Positions 8,534 through 17,386 of a stretch of DNA of 38,531 nucleotides are shown here, in pieces. Where the stretch lies: positions 1-38,531 of the forward strand of contig JAHKLT010000048.1 of NCBI GenBank assembly GCA_020854915.1. Direction: 5' to 3'. Made by a program: the position numbers and the translations under genes. This stretch comes from Methanobacteriaceae archaeon (GTDB taxonomy: Archaea; Methanobacteriota; Methanobacteria; Methanobacteriales; Methanobacteriaceae). The notes beneath the pieces were generated by a model. That model was given only the letters and a program-made list of their open reading frames with translations, searched no databases and had not been told where the DNA came from. Every line of letters begins with the position of its first letter. The first letter of the stretch is position 1.

Positions 8534-9048
8534 TGAAATCAACTGATAATCCATTAAATCATCTTATTAATGAAGAGTTTTATGAGAAATCTTTAGAAAA
8601 TAAGGATAATTTGATTTTTAAACAATATAAATTTTATATGCAAATGTCTAATGATTTATGTAATCGTAGAGATAGTAATACTAAATTTTATGCAACAATT
8701 TCAAGTATTATTGTAGTATTAACATCTTATTTAATTAATAATAATTATCCATTAGTTTTATTAATATTACCATTAATTACTGGAATTGGACTATGTTATA
8801 TATAGTTTAAACATATGAGGGATTATAAATTATTAAATTCAGCTAAATTTGAAGTTATTAACCATCTCGAAAATTATCTTCCTGCAAAAGGTTTCACTAT
8901 TGAATGGAAATTAATAGACCATAAATATAGTGGATTAACTTCATGGGATATGGCAGTTCCTAAATTATTTTTAATAATATTAATTGCTATATTTATTGGT
9001 GTAATCATTTATTATTCAGGAATTCGAGTGTGTTTTGTAAATTTGTGA
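8533..9048 (+). pseudogene. Small membrane protein partner of the TIR gene, with internal amber codon
   Basis: One frame runs from the ATG at 8533 to 9048 (171 codons plus stop) but has a TAG at 8803-8805. Before it are a polar N-terminus with the motif YKFYMQMSNDLCNRRDSN and two membrane segments (about residues 55-90) ending GIGLCYI. After it come FKHMRDYKLLNSAKFEVI and a third membrane segment (VPKLFLIILIAIFIGVIIYY). The whole matches, from memory, small TIR-associated membrane proteins annotated as RipA/8xMP-like, in which the position of the TAG is usually aromatic. TGG to TAG is one change. Either the gene is dead, or 90 residues are made, or the stop is read through. A restart at ATG 8815 is possible but has no good ribosome binding site. 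Confidence 0.7.
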
Positions 9049-9391
9049 ACATTTTTGCTCCATTTGATTTAACCATATTCATTACAGCTTTAAACGATCC
9101 TTTTTGAGATTTAGACCAAAAATCATTTTGGTCTTCATCCAAAACACACGATATTGTTTTTTCAGGTTTTTTGTTACTTGCATCCACGACTTCAGCAACA
9201 GAAAAACATCCTTTCATTTTGGGGGTGATTACAAATAATAAATAATCACAATTTTCTTTTTCATATTCTTCATTTTTTTGTGCTTCTTCATTCCAATCAT
9301 CAACAATTGGGTCAAAATAATCTATTTTAAGTTTTGGTATTAATTCTTCTCTCCAGTTACTATTTACTGTTCCACCTAAAAATACTTTCAT
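9005..9391 (-). CDS. Nucleoside 2-deoxyribosyltransferase-like protein
   Basis: This 128-aa protein begins KVFLGGTVNSNWREELIPKL, followed by YFDPIVDDWNEEAQ, DYLLFVITPKMKGCFSVAEV and VVDASNKKPEKT. This is the pattern of the Nuc_deoxyri_tr2 family, whose members cleave or transfer N-glycosidic (deoxy)ribosyl bonds. Length matches the family. It is on the provirus strand and follows the endoisopeptidase by 85 bp, so it may be the last provirus gene or an accessory gene. It converges on the membrane protein gene and overlaps its 3' end by 44 bp. The substrate is unknown. Confidence 0.75.
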   Translation of the reverse strand: MKVFLGGTVNSNWREELIPKLKIDYFDPIVDDWNEEAQKNEEYEKENCDYLLFVITPKMKGCFSVAEVVDASNKKPEKTISCVLDEDQNDFWSKSQKGSFKAVMNMVKSNGAKMFTNLQNTLEFLNNK

Positions 9392-9476
9392 TAAAAATCA
9401 CCTAAGTTAGTTTATATTATGTTTTTTCATTCATTTCAAATTTTTTCAATATATTTAAAAATATTATTTTAAATAT

Positions 9477-10286
9477 TTACATCATATCAAATATCCACTT
9501 ACTATCATAACCCACTAAAGTATAATTACTGGTACACCATTGACTACGTACACCATTACCTTTTAATACACTTGCAGGATCACGATAACACCAATCACCA
9601 CCTGTATGTTTTGAATGTTTAGCTCTTAATCTTACATGGCCATTGCTAGGATTTTTACTACAGTATACATGTATTATTTGTACTGTATATCCTAATTCTC
9701 GGAGTAATTTATAGAATAAGATTGTACTATCTGTACAATTAACCCCCTGACGATTTTTAATACGATTAATAGTAGTTTTAGTATTATATCGACTATTAAA
9801 ATATAAAAGGTATCCTTTTCCACTTATTTTTGCTAATGCTCCATCCATAGTATTGTCAAAATTTCCGAAAGCATTTTTAAATAGTTTAGTAATCTCACCA
9901 CCACTTGGTGTTTGGTTTTTTAGATATACAATAACAGGACTTTTACCATATAATACTTCCCAAGCACTAACACGATTAGCCATATCAATATAATCTTCTT
10001 TATAATACTTTGTACCATCAGTTCCAGTAACATAATTAGGTAAGAAATCTAAATTTTTATTATCAAATATTGCACATTCTGTATATTCAGTTATAAGGCC
10101 ATCATCAACAAATTCATTTTTATTATATCTTTCTAATGCTACTTTTTCTATTGTACCTAAATCTGCTGCACGACCGAAATAATCATATACTTGTCTACGA
10201 TTAAATTTTTTTTTATTTAAACGCAACCATCCTGCTATGCGGTTCATTAATATACCATATTCTTTGTATTTTATTGACTCTGTCAT
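9477..10286 (-). CDS. Pseudomurein endoisopeptidase (peptidase C71), phage lysin
   Basis: This 269-aa protein is the free lysin of the provirus. The C-terminal domain has GVNCTDSTILFYKLLRELGY with catalytic Cys184, NGHVRLR with His217 and YRDPAS with Asp236, matching the C71 family (PeiW/PeiP of Methanothermobacter phages), which cuts the isopeptide bond between Ala and Lys in pseudomurein crosslinks. Residues about 94-122 (YYKEDYIDMANRVSAWEVLY) fit a pseudomurein-binding repeat, and residues about 7-37 resemble a second, weaker one. No signal peptide is present, so release would need a holin. AAAGGAGA lies about 9 nt before the ATG. The Cys-rich 44-aa gene is directly upstream. Confidence 0.92.
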   Translation of the reverse strand: MTESIKYKEYGILMNRIAGWLRLNKKKFNRRQVYDYFGRAADLGTIEKVALERYNKNEFVDDGLITEYTECAIFDNKNLDFLPNYVTGTDGTKYYKEDYIDMANRVSAWEVLYGKSPVIVYLKNQTPSGGEITKLFKNAFGNFDNTMDGALAKISGKGYLLYFNSRYNTKTTINRIKNRQGVNCTDSTILFYKLLRELGYTVQIIHVYCSKNPSNGHVRLRAKHSKHTGGDWCYRDPASVLKGNGVRSQWCTSNYTLVGYDSKWIFDMM

Positions 10287-10290
10287 ATAA

Positions 10291-10425
10291 TCATTCTCCT
10301 TTAATTTTCATTTTCTTTTCATAATCTTTTAATAAACTGCATCTAACAACAGTATCTTTAAAATCACAACCAATTTTAGTGTATGGGTTGTAATATACAC
10401 ATTTTTTACAAGATTCATCAATCAT
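10291..10425 (-). CDS. 44-aa cysteine-rich miniprotein
   Basis: The ORF begins MIDESCKKCVYYNPYTKIGC and has four Cys: a CxxC pair near the N-terminus and two more in GCDFKD and VRCSLL. This spacing suggests a small metal-binding or disulfide fold. GGGAGG lies about 11 nt upstream of the ATG, and the stop is 4 nt before the start of the endoisopeptidase, so the two are likely cotranslated. No function is recognised. It could be a small regulator or partner of the lysin. Confidence 0.65.
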   Translation of the reverse strand: MIDESCKKCVYYNPYTKIGCDFKDTVVRCSLLKDYEKKMKIKGE

Positions 10426-10528
10426 AGTGATAAAATCCTCCCTTTTAAAATTTTAAAAAATATAATTTAATAGTTATTATCCAAAAAAAAGTAAATTGCT
10501 AAAATAATAAAAAAGTAATAAATAAATT

Positions 10529-12982
10529 TTAATCCACATTTAAATTAATAATACTACTAGCACTACCATGCTCAATATCCCCACCATAATCTAATTGCAA
10601 CTTATATTCTGCACTACGAAGATTAATTTGAAGATTAAAAGCACCATCAGCATCAGTAATACGAGTATATGTTTTCTTATAACCTGGAATTTTTGTTTGA
10701 ACATTTTGTTCTTTCAAATCACCTTCAACCAATTGACCTTCTGGTGCATCTTTGCAAACAAACATTCCTGGTTTGTTCCGTGTTGTTCTAAAATTACGAT
10801 CAAAACCAGCATAATTTGCATCTTGCCATTCACCATTCCTAAATATTTGAACTGTACGATGCTGTGGAACAAAAGTACGATAAGCAATAATTCTAGTTTT
10901 ATGCCCAGCAGCATTTAATCTTTTATACAAATACCCACTCATACCAAAACAATCAGCTACACCTCGACGATTGACACATTCATATGCCCCATCCACATCT
11001 TGGCATGATTGACTGCACGATGGAGTCACATATCTTATTCGTCTTCCAGCATCTGCCATTATACTATCAGCACTTTCAAGAGTAACAGTTTGTTTCTCTG
11101 TTTTTGTAGTAGTCTGACTTGCACTAGTTTTTGTTAAACTACATCTGCTTGGTCGCATTTTATCTCGACCACAGACACCGCAAAAATCAGCTCCACATTT
11201 ACTGCAAGTTAATTCTCCTTCAGGAACACCTTTAGGATTAATTCTTAGAGTAGCTCCACAAAAACAACATTTGTTTTCAAAAGTAGTAGTGTGATTTGTA
11301 TATGATCCACAATTATAACTGCATGATGGTTTCATTGTAACAGTTATAGTATTACTACTTCCAGTTGTTTCAGTAGTAGTTACTTCATTCGTTACAGTAA
11401 CAGTAGTATCTGTAACCGTTTCATCATCTTTAATAACAGTAATACTAACCAAAGCATCACTTACTGGTTCTTGGTGATATATTCCATTTTTATCAATCCT
11501 TAATCTTTTAAGGTGAGCTACAAAATGTCTTCCTTCACCTTCATAAACTGATGCATCAGCACATTCAAACCAAGTATCACTTTGCAATATCTTTTTACCT
11601 ACATCAAGATTATTTATAGTAATCTTATTTTTCCCAGGATCATGAGGATTTTTTACAGTTTTAACAATTTTGCCTTGTAATAATTTATGGTATCCTGGTA
11701 CTTTCATATAGATACGATCATACAAATGATAAGTATATTCATCATTTCCGAGTATTGCATTCAAGTCATGAGCTTCAATATCCATTTCTACAATAGGATA
11801 CCTATTTGCAATAAGTTCTTCTGCTAATTTTTCATAAATAGCATAATTATCAGTTTCACTCATTTTCAAACTACCAAGTTTTGGATAAATATCATATTGT
11901 GAACTATTCATAATTACATCAGGCTGAAGATCACCATTATAATTTTTATCTAAATCAGCTTTTGGTAAAATTTTATTATATTCTGTTTCAGTACTAACAT
12001 CATCATAAATAAATAATTGTCCACTATTTTTATAAAATGGTGCTCTCCATTTTCCAAGATATCTTATTTGTTCTGTTTTTTCTTCACCTTCACCTTCAGT
12101 ATATTTTTCAGGTAAACGATCAATTTCTTGACCTTTTTCTACTGCAAAATTTAACCAATTTGATATTACTTGTCTTAATTCTTCATTTTTAGTAACACTT
12201 TCATGAGTTACTGTTCCTTTTACAGCTGAATCACGACCACTAACACTAAATATTGGTGAAACGCCTTTAATTGTATCTGATTCATCTACAATATACTCCA
12301 TGTTATCAGTATTGTACCCTACATCAAGTATTGATTTATGAGTTACACCAATATGATTAGGAGTTAAAAAATCAAGATGTCTTACAATATAATTAGAACC
12401 ATCAGCTCTTACACCTTTCTTGTACCAAGTAATAAATTTATTTCCAGTTTCTTCTTCAAGATAATTCATTAATTCAATCAAAGTCATAGATCCACAAGGA
12501 TGAATCTTGTTTAAATCAAGGCTTGTTGGATAATCTACTTTTCCAATATTGTAATATTTACCAAACCATTCAGTTAACCTAGTTTTTCTTACATTGTCTT
12601 GTTGATCTATACTATTAAGATCTTCAGGTACAACTTGAATAGGTTGAGGTTCAACAAAAACAACAGGAGGAACATTATTTAATTCAACTAATATTTCTTC
12701 AGCTGATAATTCAATAATGTTTTCTTCCCAATAATCAAGTTCATATTCAGTATTAATTACATACAAGCATTCTTCTGTAACTTCAGAATTAGGAATCCAT
12801 ATCTTATTACCAATTCGGAACCATTCACGATACTCTTGATTATTATCAGTGATAGGATGAGTTATTTTGATTTTTCTCATCTTTTTATCTTCTCGTGTTT
12901 CTTCAATTTCAGTTAATTCACTATTTAAATAAGTAATAGGATATTCATCAGGACTGAGAATTAATATTGTAAAACTACTCAA
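10529..12982 (-). CDS. Tail-hub protein with Cys-rich insert, transglutaminase-like peptidase and Ig-like domain
   Basis: This 817-aa protein lies immediately downstream of the Dit-like gene, the usual place of the tail hub/Tal (gp27-like). The N-terminal 500 residues look like a hub, with a late segment YDRIYMKVPGYHKLLQGKIV typical of the lysozyme-hub fold. Residues about 554-614 are Cys-rich, with several CxxC pairs (CCFCG, CSKCG, CGVCG) that probably bind zinc. Residues about 650-740 are a transglutaminase/C71-like peptidase with Cys678 in ADCFGMS, His708 in PQHRTVQ and Asp721 (or Asp728). The C-terminal 60 residues form an Ig-like tail (DADGAFNLQINL). The virion would carry this enzyme at its tip, to open pseudomurein during entry. 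Confidence 0.8.
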   Translation of the reverse strand: MSSFTILILSPDEYPITYLNSELTEIEETREDKKMRKIKITHPITDNNQEYREWFRIGNKIWIPNSEVTEECLYVINTEYELDYWEENIIELSAEEILVELNNVPPVVFVEPQPIQVVPEDLNSIDQQDNVRKTRLTEWFGKYYNIGKVDYPTSLDLNKIHPCGSMTLIELMNYLEEETGNKFITWYKKGVRADGSNYIVRHLDFLTPNHIGVTHKSILDVGYNTDNMEYIVDESDTIKGVSPIFSVSGRDSAVKGTVTHESVTKNEELRQVISNWLNFAVEKGQEIDRLPEKYTEGEGEEKTEQIRYLGKWRAPFYKNSGQLFIYDDVSTETEYNKILPKADLDKNYNGDLQPDVIMNSSQYDIYPKLGSLKMSETDNYAIYEKLAEELIANRYPIVEMDIEAHDLNAILGNDEYTYHLYDRIYMKVPGYHKLLQGKIVKTVKNPHDPGKNKITINNLDVGKKILQSDTWFECADASVYEGEGRHFVAHLKRLRIDKNGIYHQEPVSDALVSITVIKDDETVTDTTVTVTNEVTTTETTGSSNTITVTMKPSCSYNCGSYTNHTTTFENKCCFCGATLRINPKGVPEGELTCSKCGADFCGVCGRDKMRPSRCSLTKTSASQTTTKTEKQTVTLESADSIMADAGRRIRYVTPSCSQSCQDVDGAYECVNRRGVADCFGMSGYLYKRLNAAGHKTRIIAYRTFVPQHRTVQIFRNGEWQDANYAGFDRNFRTTRNKPGMFVCKDAPEGQLVEGDLKEQNVQTKIPGYKKTYTRITDADGAFNLQINLRSAEYKLQLDYGGDIEHGSASSIINLNVD

Positions 12983-12988
12983 ATTAAA

Positions 12989-15847
12989 TCACCATCTTTC
13001 TTTGAATTCAACACTTTGAACTATAGCACTAGTTCCAGAATCAATATTATATTCTTTTCCTGGATTGAATACAATCCAATCACTATCATAATCCACTTTA
13101 TGAGTAATATCTGAATTAACATATTCAACATTATTTTCTTTATGTATTTTTGTTACTTTTCTAGTTTCAGAATTAATAACTAATAAATCACCATAAACAA
13201 GACTATCATCTTTTAATATGAAACTTTGACCACTATTAGATTCCATAATATTAATTTCAGTTGATTGACTTAATACTTGAATTTTTGGTAAAGCTTTAGC
13301 TATACCACCATTAATTCCAATATTATTAGTAATAGTTGATTCTTTTTTCTCCATTGTACCATCAGGCACTAATAATTTTGCCTCAACAGTATATGTACCA
13401 GCTTCTTCTTCCTCCTCTAAACCATCTTCCATCACATATTTAAATTTGTAGTCTGGAATATGACTAAATTCAATCTCATTTGGTATAGGACGATTATAAA
13501 CATCTCTTTCATTCATCATCCATCTAGCTATCCGATGGAATAGTAATGTGTTTGCTTCAAAATCACAACCATCTACAATAAATTCCATTTCAATTTCTTT
13601 TGGCTCAATATTCTGACGATAAGGAATATGTTTATCATTACCTTCAACATTAAACACTTCCACATTCATATCAGACCCACCAATCAGAGTCAATTTACTT
13701 AAAAATGCTTTATAATAAATATTTGATTCGCCATTTATCAAAAATTCACACCATTCATCAGCATCAAGAATACTATAATTTAATTCCCACCTAATATTTT
13801 TAATATCTATATTCATGTTCTGTTGGAAATTATTAATTATTGTGAATTCTATTTCTGTTCGGCTAAAATTAGAATAATCACTATATTTTAATCCAAATAA
13901 ATCAAATGAATCACCGATTTCAGCAGTACCTACACCAGCAGCCAAACTAATACTTCTCACACCTCGTTTATTATGTGCAGTTATTACTTTTGCCAAAATC
14001 GAACATGGCTCTTTTGCATCATAATCAAATAAAATCTTAATACCTTGAATTGCAAACCCATCAATATTATCAACACCACCCATATTAATTCCATAATGAC
14101 GAAAATTCGCACTATTTGTTAAAGATGGAAGATTTGTACTCCCATAATTTTCCACACCTATAAGATTTTTCAAAGGTGTAGGAAAAACACCCATTTTCCC
14201 TTCTGGTAAATATGGGTAATTCTCAATAAACATTATTTGAGGAGTGCTGAAATGTATATTAAGATTTTCTGGATTCAAATCGAGGTATTCACCTGTAAAC
14301 ATTACTACAATTGGTGCATTTTTTATATAATTGAAAGCGAGTGTAATTCTTTGCCAACTTTTATTAGGATTTAAAGGCTCGGAAAATTGAGTTCCACTTC
14401 CATTTAATAAATCATTAAAATTATTAACATCAATTCCACTTTCATGTGTTACAACCATACGACAATTTTTACCATAATCTTCAATATCATCATTTGTTGC
14501 TTCGTTAAGGAAAAACATTCTCATATATGTTACAATAGTATACATTTCCCCTTCTTGCATCAATTCATGCACTTCAGGAGGCATAACATATTTTGCGAAA
14601 AAGGGATTTGTAAGACTTGCTGGAGTAATTTTTATCTGGTGTTCCCATACTTTCTTGCCAATTTCATCAAAACCAAAAAAACTATATTTATTTGGAGTGT
14701 TTATAGTTGATTTAATATGTAATAAACTATGGTACTGACCTGATGGGATAACCCATGTTACTTTTGTAGTAGTTGGTAGATTTTGAACTGTTGCAGTTCC
14801 AGGAGAAACATTTATAGTACCAATACTCATTTCAGGAGGAAATTCTAAACTTACAGTACGACTCTGGGTAACATCACCACGATGGTCATATAATACTTCA
14901 AATTCAAATTCATCATCTTCCTGATAGAATTCAGGAACTTTATCCCCACCAATAACAGTAGTATTAAAATCAATATTAATATTTTTAGTAACTTCAACAG
15001 TACTATTTTGAATAAATAATTTAATAGTTTTTGTACCAGCTGAACTTGATTTAAATTTTATAGAATTTGTTATTTCTGTTTTATTTAAGAGATATGGAGT
15101 CCAAACATATTCGTGAGTAGTGGGATTATAATTAACATGGTTTTCAGAGTCAGGAATTACTTCAACATCTGCTGGAACAACAATATTCACAGTGGGCACA
15201 ACATCTTGCCTTAAACGATTAATATTTGTGATTGTAGCATCAAAACTAAAAACATCTTTTGGGTAAATTGTGCCAGTTGTTGTATTTGATAAACCTAATG
15301 CAAATTCAGCTGGTGTATAATCAACTTCTATCCATATGTAACCTAATTCTACAGCTCCACTATTTGTATTTCCATTTGTACGATAATCAAAAGTTACACC
15401 AAAATCACCATTATTAATATTGGTACTATTCCAACCAGTAATTGCATTTTTATCTTCTTTAAATTCTACAACATATTCCTGGTAGTTGTAACCAGCACTA
15501 TTTCCACTTACACCACCATCAATATTTGTAAGATTTATGTGTGGTGGATAAACTTCAGGATAATTATTTGAAGTATTAAAAATAATCTTATTATGTGCAT
15601 AACCCAATTTTATACTGTTTATTCGACTTCCATAAGGTATTGTGAAACCAAAATTTTTTACAGTAATTGTTGCTGGACGGTCATAATCTTGACCACGAGG
15701 TGCAATATTTGCCCTCGCTTTAGTATTACCACCACTTTTTATTGCATCAAGATTGCTGAATTGACTAAATCGTTTATTTATACCTCCACCTTCATAAGTT
15801 CCATTTGATTGTACAACTTCTTGTGGATATAATTTTACTTTTACCAT
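12989..15847 (-). CDS. Dit-like distal tail protein with large N-terminal extension
   Basis: This 952-aa protein stands between the adhesion proteins and the hub. The N-terminal 180 residues resemble the C-terminus of the preceding 503-aa protein (AVELGYIWIEVDYTP against TLDIGWVSLKITYIP). Residues about 180-400 form two all-beta Ig/DUF11-like domains (NRLRQDVVPTVNIVVP; EFEFEVLYDHRGDV). The middle part is all-beta and unassigned. From about residue 680, the sequence WCEFLINGES, IEPKEIEMEFIVDGCD and IARWMMNERDVYNRPI fits a distal tail (Dit/Sipho_tail) domain that joins tube to tip. It is 7 nt from the hub gene. The assignment as Dit rests on position plus these motifs. Confidence 0.65.
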   Translation of the reverse strand: MVKVKLYPQEVVQSNGTYEGGGINKRFSQFSNLDAIKSGGNTKARANIAPRGQDYDRPATITVKNFGFTIPYGSRINSIKLGYAHNKIIFNTSNNYPEVYPPHINLTNIDGGVSGNSAGYNYQEYVVEFKEDKNAITGWNSTNINNGDFGVTFDYRTNGNTNSGAVELGYIWIEVDYTPAEFALGLSNTTTGTIYPKDVFSFDATITNINRLRQDVVPTVNIVVPADVEVIPDSENHVNYNPTTHEYVWTPYLLNKTEITNSIKFKSSSAGTKTIKLFIQNSTVEVTKNINIDFNTTVIGGDKVPEFYQEDDEFEFEVLYDHRGDVTQSRTVSLEFPPEMSIGTINVSPGTATVQNLPTTTKVTWVIPSGQYHSLLHIKSTINTPNKYSFFGFDEIGKKVWEHQIKITPASLTNPFFAKYVMPPEVHELMQEGEMYTIVTYMRMFFLNEATNDDIEDYGKNCRMVVTHESGIDVNNFNDLLNGSGTQFSEPLNPNKSWQRITLAFNYIKNAPIVVMFTGEYLDLNPENLNIHFSTPQIMFIENYPYLPEGKMGVFPTPLKNLIGVENYGSTNLPSLTNSANFRHYGINMGGVDNIDGFAIQGIKILFDYDAKEPCSILAKVITAHNKRGVRSISLAAGVGTAEIGDSFDLFGLKYSDYSNFSRTEIEFTIINNFQQNMNIDIKNIRWELNYSILDADEWCEFLINGESNIYYKAFLSKLTLIGGSDMNVEVFNVEGNDKHIPYRQNIEPKEIEMEFIVDGCDFEANTLLFHRIARWMMNERDVYNRPIPNEIEFSHIPDYKFKYVMEDGLEEEEEAGTYTVEAKLLVPDGTMEKKESTITNNIGINGGIAKALPKIQVLSQSTEINIMESNSGQSFILKDDSLVYGDLLVINSETRKVTKIHKENNVEYVNSDITHKVDYDSDWIVFNPGKEYNIDSGTSAIVQSVEFKERW

Positions 15848-15873
15848 TTTAATTTTACTCCATTATCATTTTT

Positions 15874-17385
15874 TTAGTAATTTTGTTTTGGTATGTAAGT
15901 TATTTTTAGACTTACCCAGCCAATATCTAATGTTCCAACATTTGTAGTACTATTTTTATCATATGCTATTTGTACCCAGAATCTTTCGGTCATTAAATCA
16001 TTACCAGTTAAATTTGGATTTTCTAATGTAACTTCATTTTGAATCCATTCTTTTATTCCTGGTTTAGTTTGTCCTGTTGCAGCTGTTCTTTCTCCAGTTA
16101 TATCATTTATTAAGTAAATTGTTCCATATCCACAATCTATTGCACTTGATGGGTTGCTGGTATAATCGTACCTGGAAATCCAAACTACAGCAAATGATTC
16201 AATACTTTGTACTAATTCACGGAAATTAAAATCTTTATGATTTAATGGGGCTGGGGTATTCCAAGTTCCAACACGGCTTGCAATAGTATTAGCTGAACTA
16301 CCACACCTTATAAAATAGTTATCAGTAGCTTCAGCATATGGGTCAGAATAATATCCTAAGAAACTATTCCAACTACGATTTGGTATGCCAGCAACAGCAT
16401 CCTGAACAAGGTGAGGTTTGGTTTCAAGCATTATTGCCTGGTTCATAGATACTACACCTGTAATACTCGCATTTGATTGTGTACTATTACCAGCACAAGT
16501 AGCTGAAAAAGTAAACATTGAAACACCAGATAGATTTATTGTCATTTTTGCAATTCCACTACTATCAGTATTTCTACTATAAGTTACACCATTAATTAAA
16601 AAATCAACATTAGTATTTGTTAATAATGCTCCATTCGCACTTTTAACTCGAACTTGCAATTCCCACCCTTTATACATTGGTGAAGGTGATACCCTTTCAA
16701 TTATAGTTTGTATTTTCTGAACACTAACACTTGTTGAATTATTACTACTATTATATCCAACATCCCCAGCGAAAGTTGCACTAATAGTATTTGAGCCAAT
16801 TATTGTCATATTGGAACTTATTGTAGCTTGACCTTGACTATTTGTTGTAGCAGTACCAATTACATTATTACCATTTTTAAATGTTATTTGTTTTCCACTT
16901 ATTACATTATTATTCTGATTTTTTAATGTAGCTGTAAAAGTTACTGGAGTATTATAATCAGGATATTCTTTATTTGCTGTAATAGTCATGTTTGTATTTT
17001 GTTTTCCAATATTATATGTAACTGTTGGACTTGTACCTCCAAAAAATGTACTTGTTTCAGGCATAACAACATAAAAAGCATTAACACCATTAACACTCAT
17101 AGTAGTATTAAATACAGTTCCCCCCTGGTCAAGGGATTGAGTCATACTTGCTATACCATTTTTATACAATGTAACAGATGTTCCATTTTCTGGGTGTGCT
17201 GTAGTTGTAATATCTGTAATTTGAACTAAAACTTGTACTGGGTCGTTTAGATTATATACTCCATCAGGAATATAAAAGTTAAATCTTGGTGTGGCTTGTA
17301 TTGTATTTACTTGTGCAGTATTACTTGTACTTTTTATGGATTGAGTATCTCCTGTAAATTTTGCTTGAATATTATAAGAAACCAT
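15874..17385 (-). CDS. Tail protein of Ig-like repeats with C-terminal beta domain
   Basis: This 503-aa protein has at least three Ig-like domains. One (about residues 120-220) has TFTATLKNQNNNVISGKQI and ISATFAGDVGYNSS. The next (about 225-315) has INGVTYSRNTDSSGIAK and NLSG, the same signature as the host adhesins. The C-terminal 190 residues are a separate beta-rich domain (WNSFLGYYSDPYAEATDNY...) related to the N-terminus of the next gene. The protein begins YNIQAKFTGDTQSIKSTSN, which looks like the last strands of an Ig-like domain rather than a natural N-terminus. It is one nucleotide from the 588-aa gene. Probable role: tail tip or fibre that binds the cell surface. Confidence 0.7.
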   Translation of the reverse strand: MVSYNIQAKFTGDTQSIKSTSNTAQVNTIQATPRFNFYIPDGVYNLNDPVQVLVQITDITTTAHPENGTSVTLYKNGIASMTQSLDQGGTVFNTTMSVNGVNAFYVVMPETSTFFGGTSPTVTYNIGKQNTNMTITANKEYPDYNTPVTFTATLKNQNNNVISGKQITFKNGNNVIGTATTNSQGQATISSNMTIIGSNTISATFAGDVGYNSSNNSTSVSVQKIQTIIERVSPSPMYKGWELQVRVKSANGALLTNTNVDFLINGVTYSRNTDSSGIAKMTINLSGVSMFTFSATCAGNSTQSNASITGVVSMNQAIMLETKPHLVQDAVAGIPNRSWNSFLGYYSDPYAEATDNYFIRCGSSANTIASRVGTWNTPAPLNHKDFNFRELVQSIESFAVVWISRYDYTSNPSSAIDCGYGTIYLINDITGERTAATGQTKPGIKEWIQNEVTLENPNLTGNDLMTERFWVQIAYDKNSTTNVGTLDIGWVSLKITYIPKQNY

Positions 17386-17386
17386 A

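Noticed and set aside
8803-8805. TAG in the membrane protein gene as a pyrrolysine codon
   Set aside because: Pyrrolysine coding is known from Methanosarcinales, Methanomassiliicoccales and some bacteria, not from Methanobacteriales, and no pyl genes are seen. A nonsense change from TGG is simpler.
10595-10918. Plus-strand ORFs antisense to the tail and tape measure genes
   Set aside because: They have biased, non-protein-like composition (Cys/Ile/Thr or hydrophobic runs) as expected for complements of real genes, and no ribosome binding sites.
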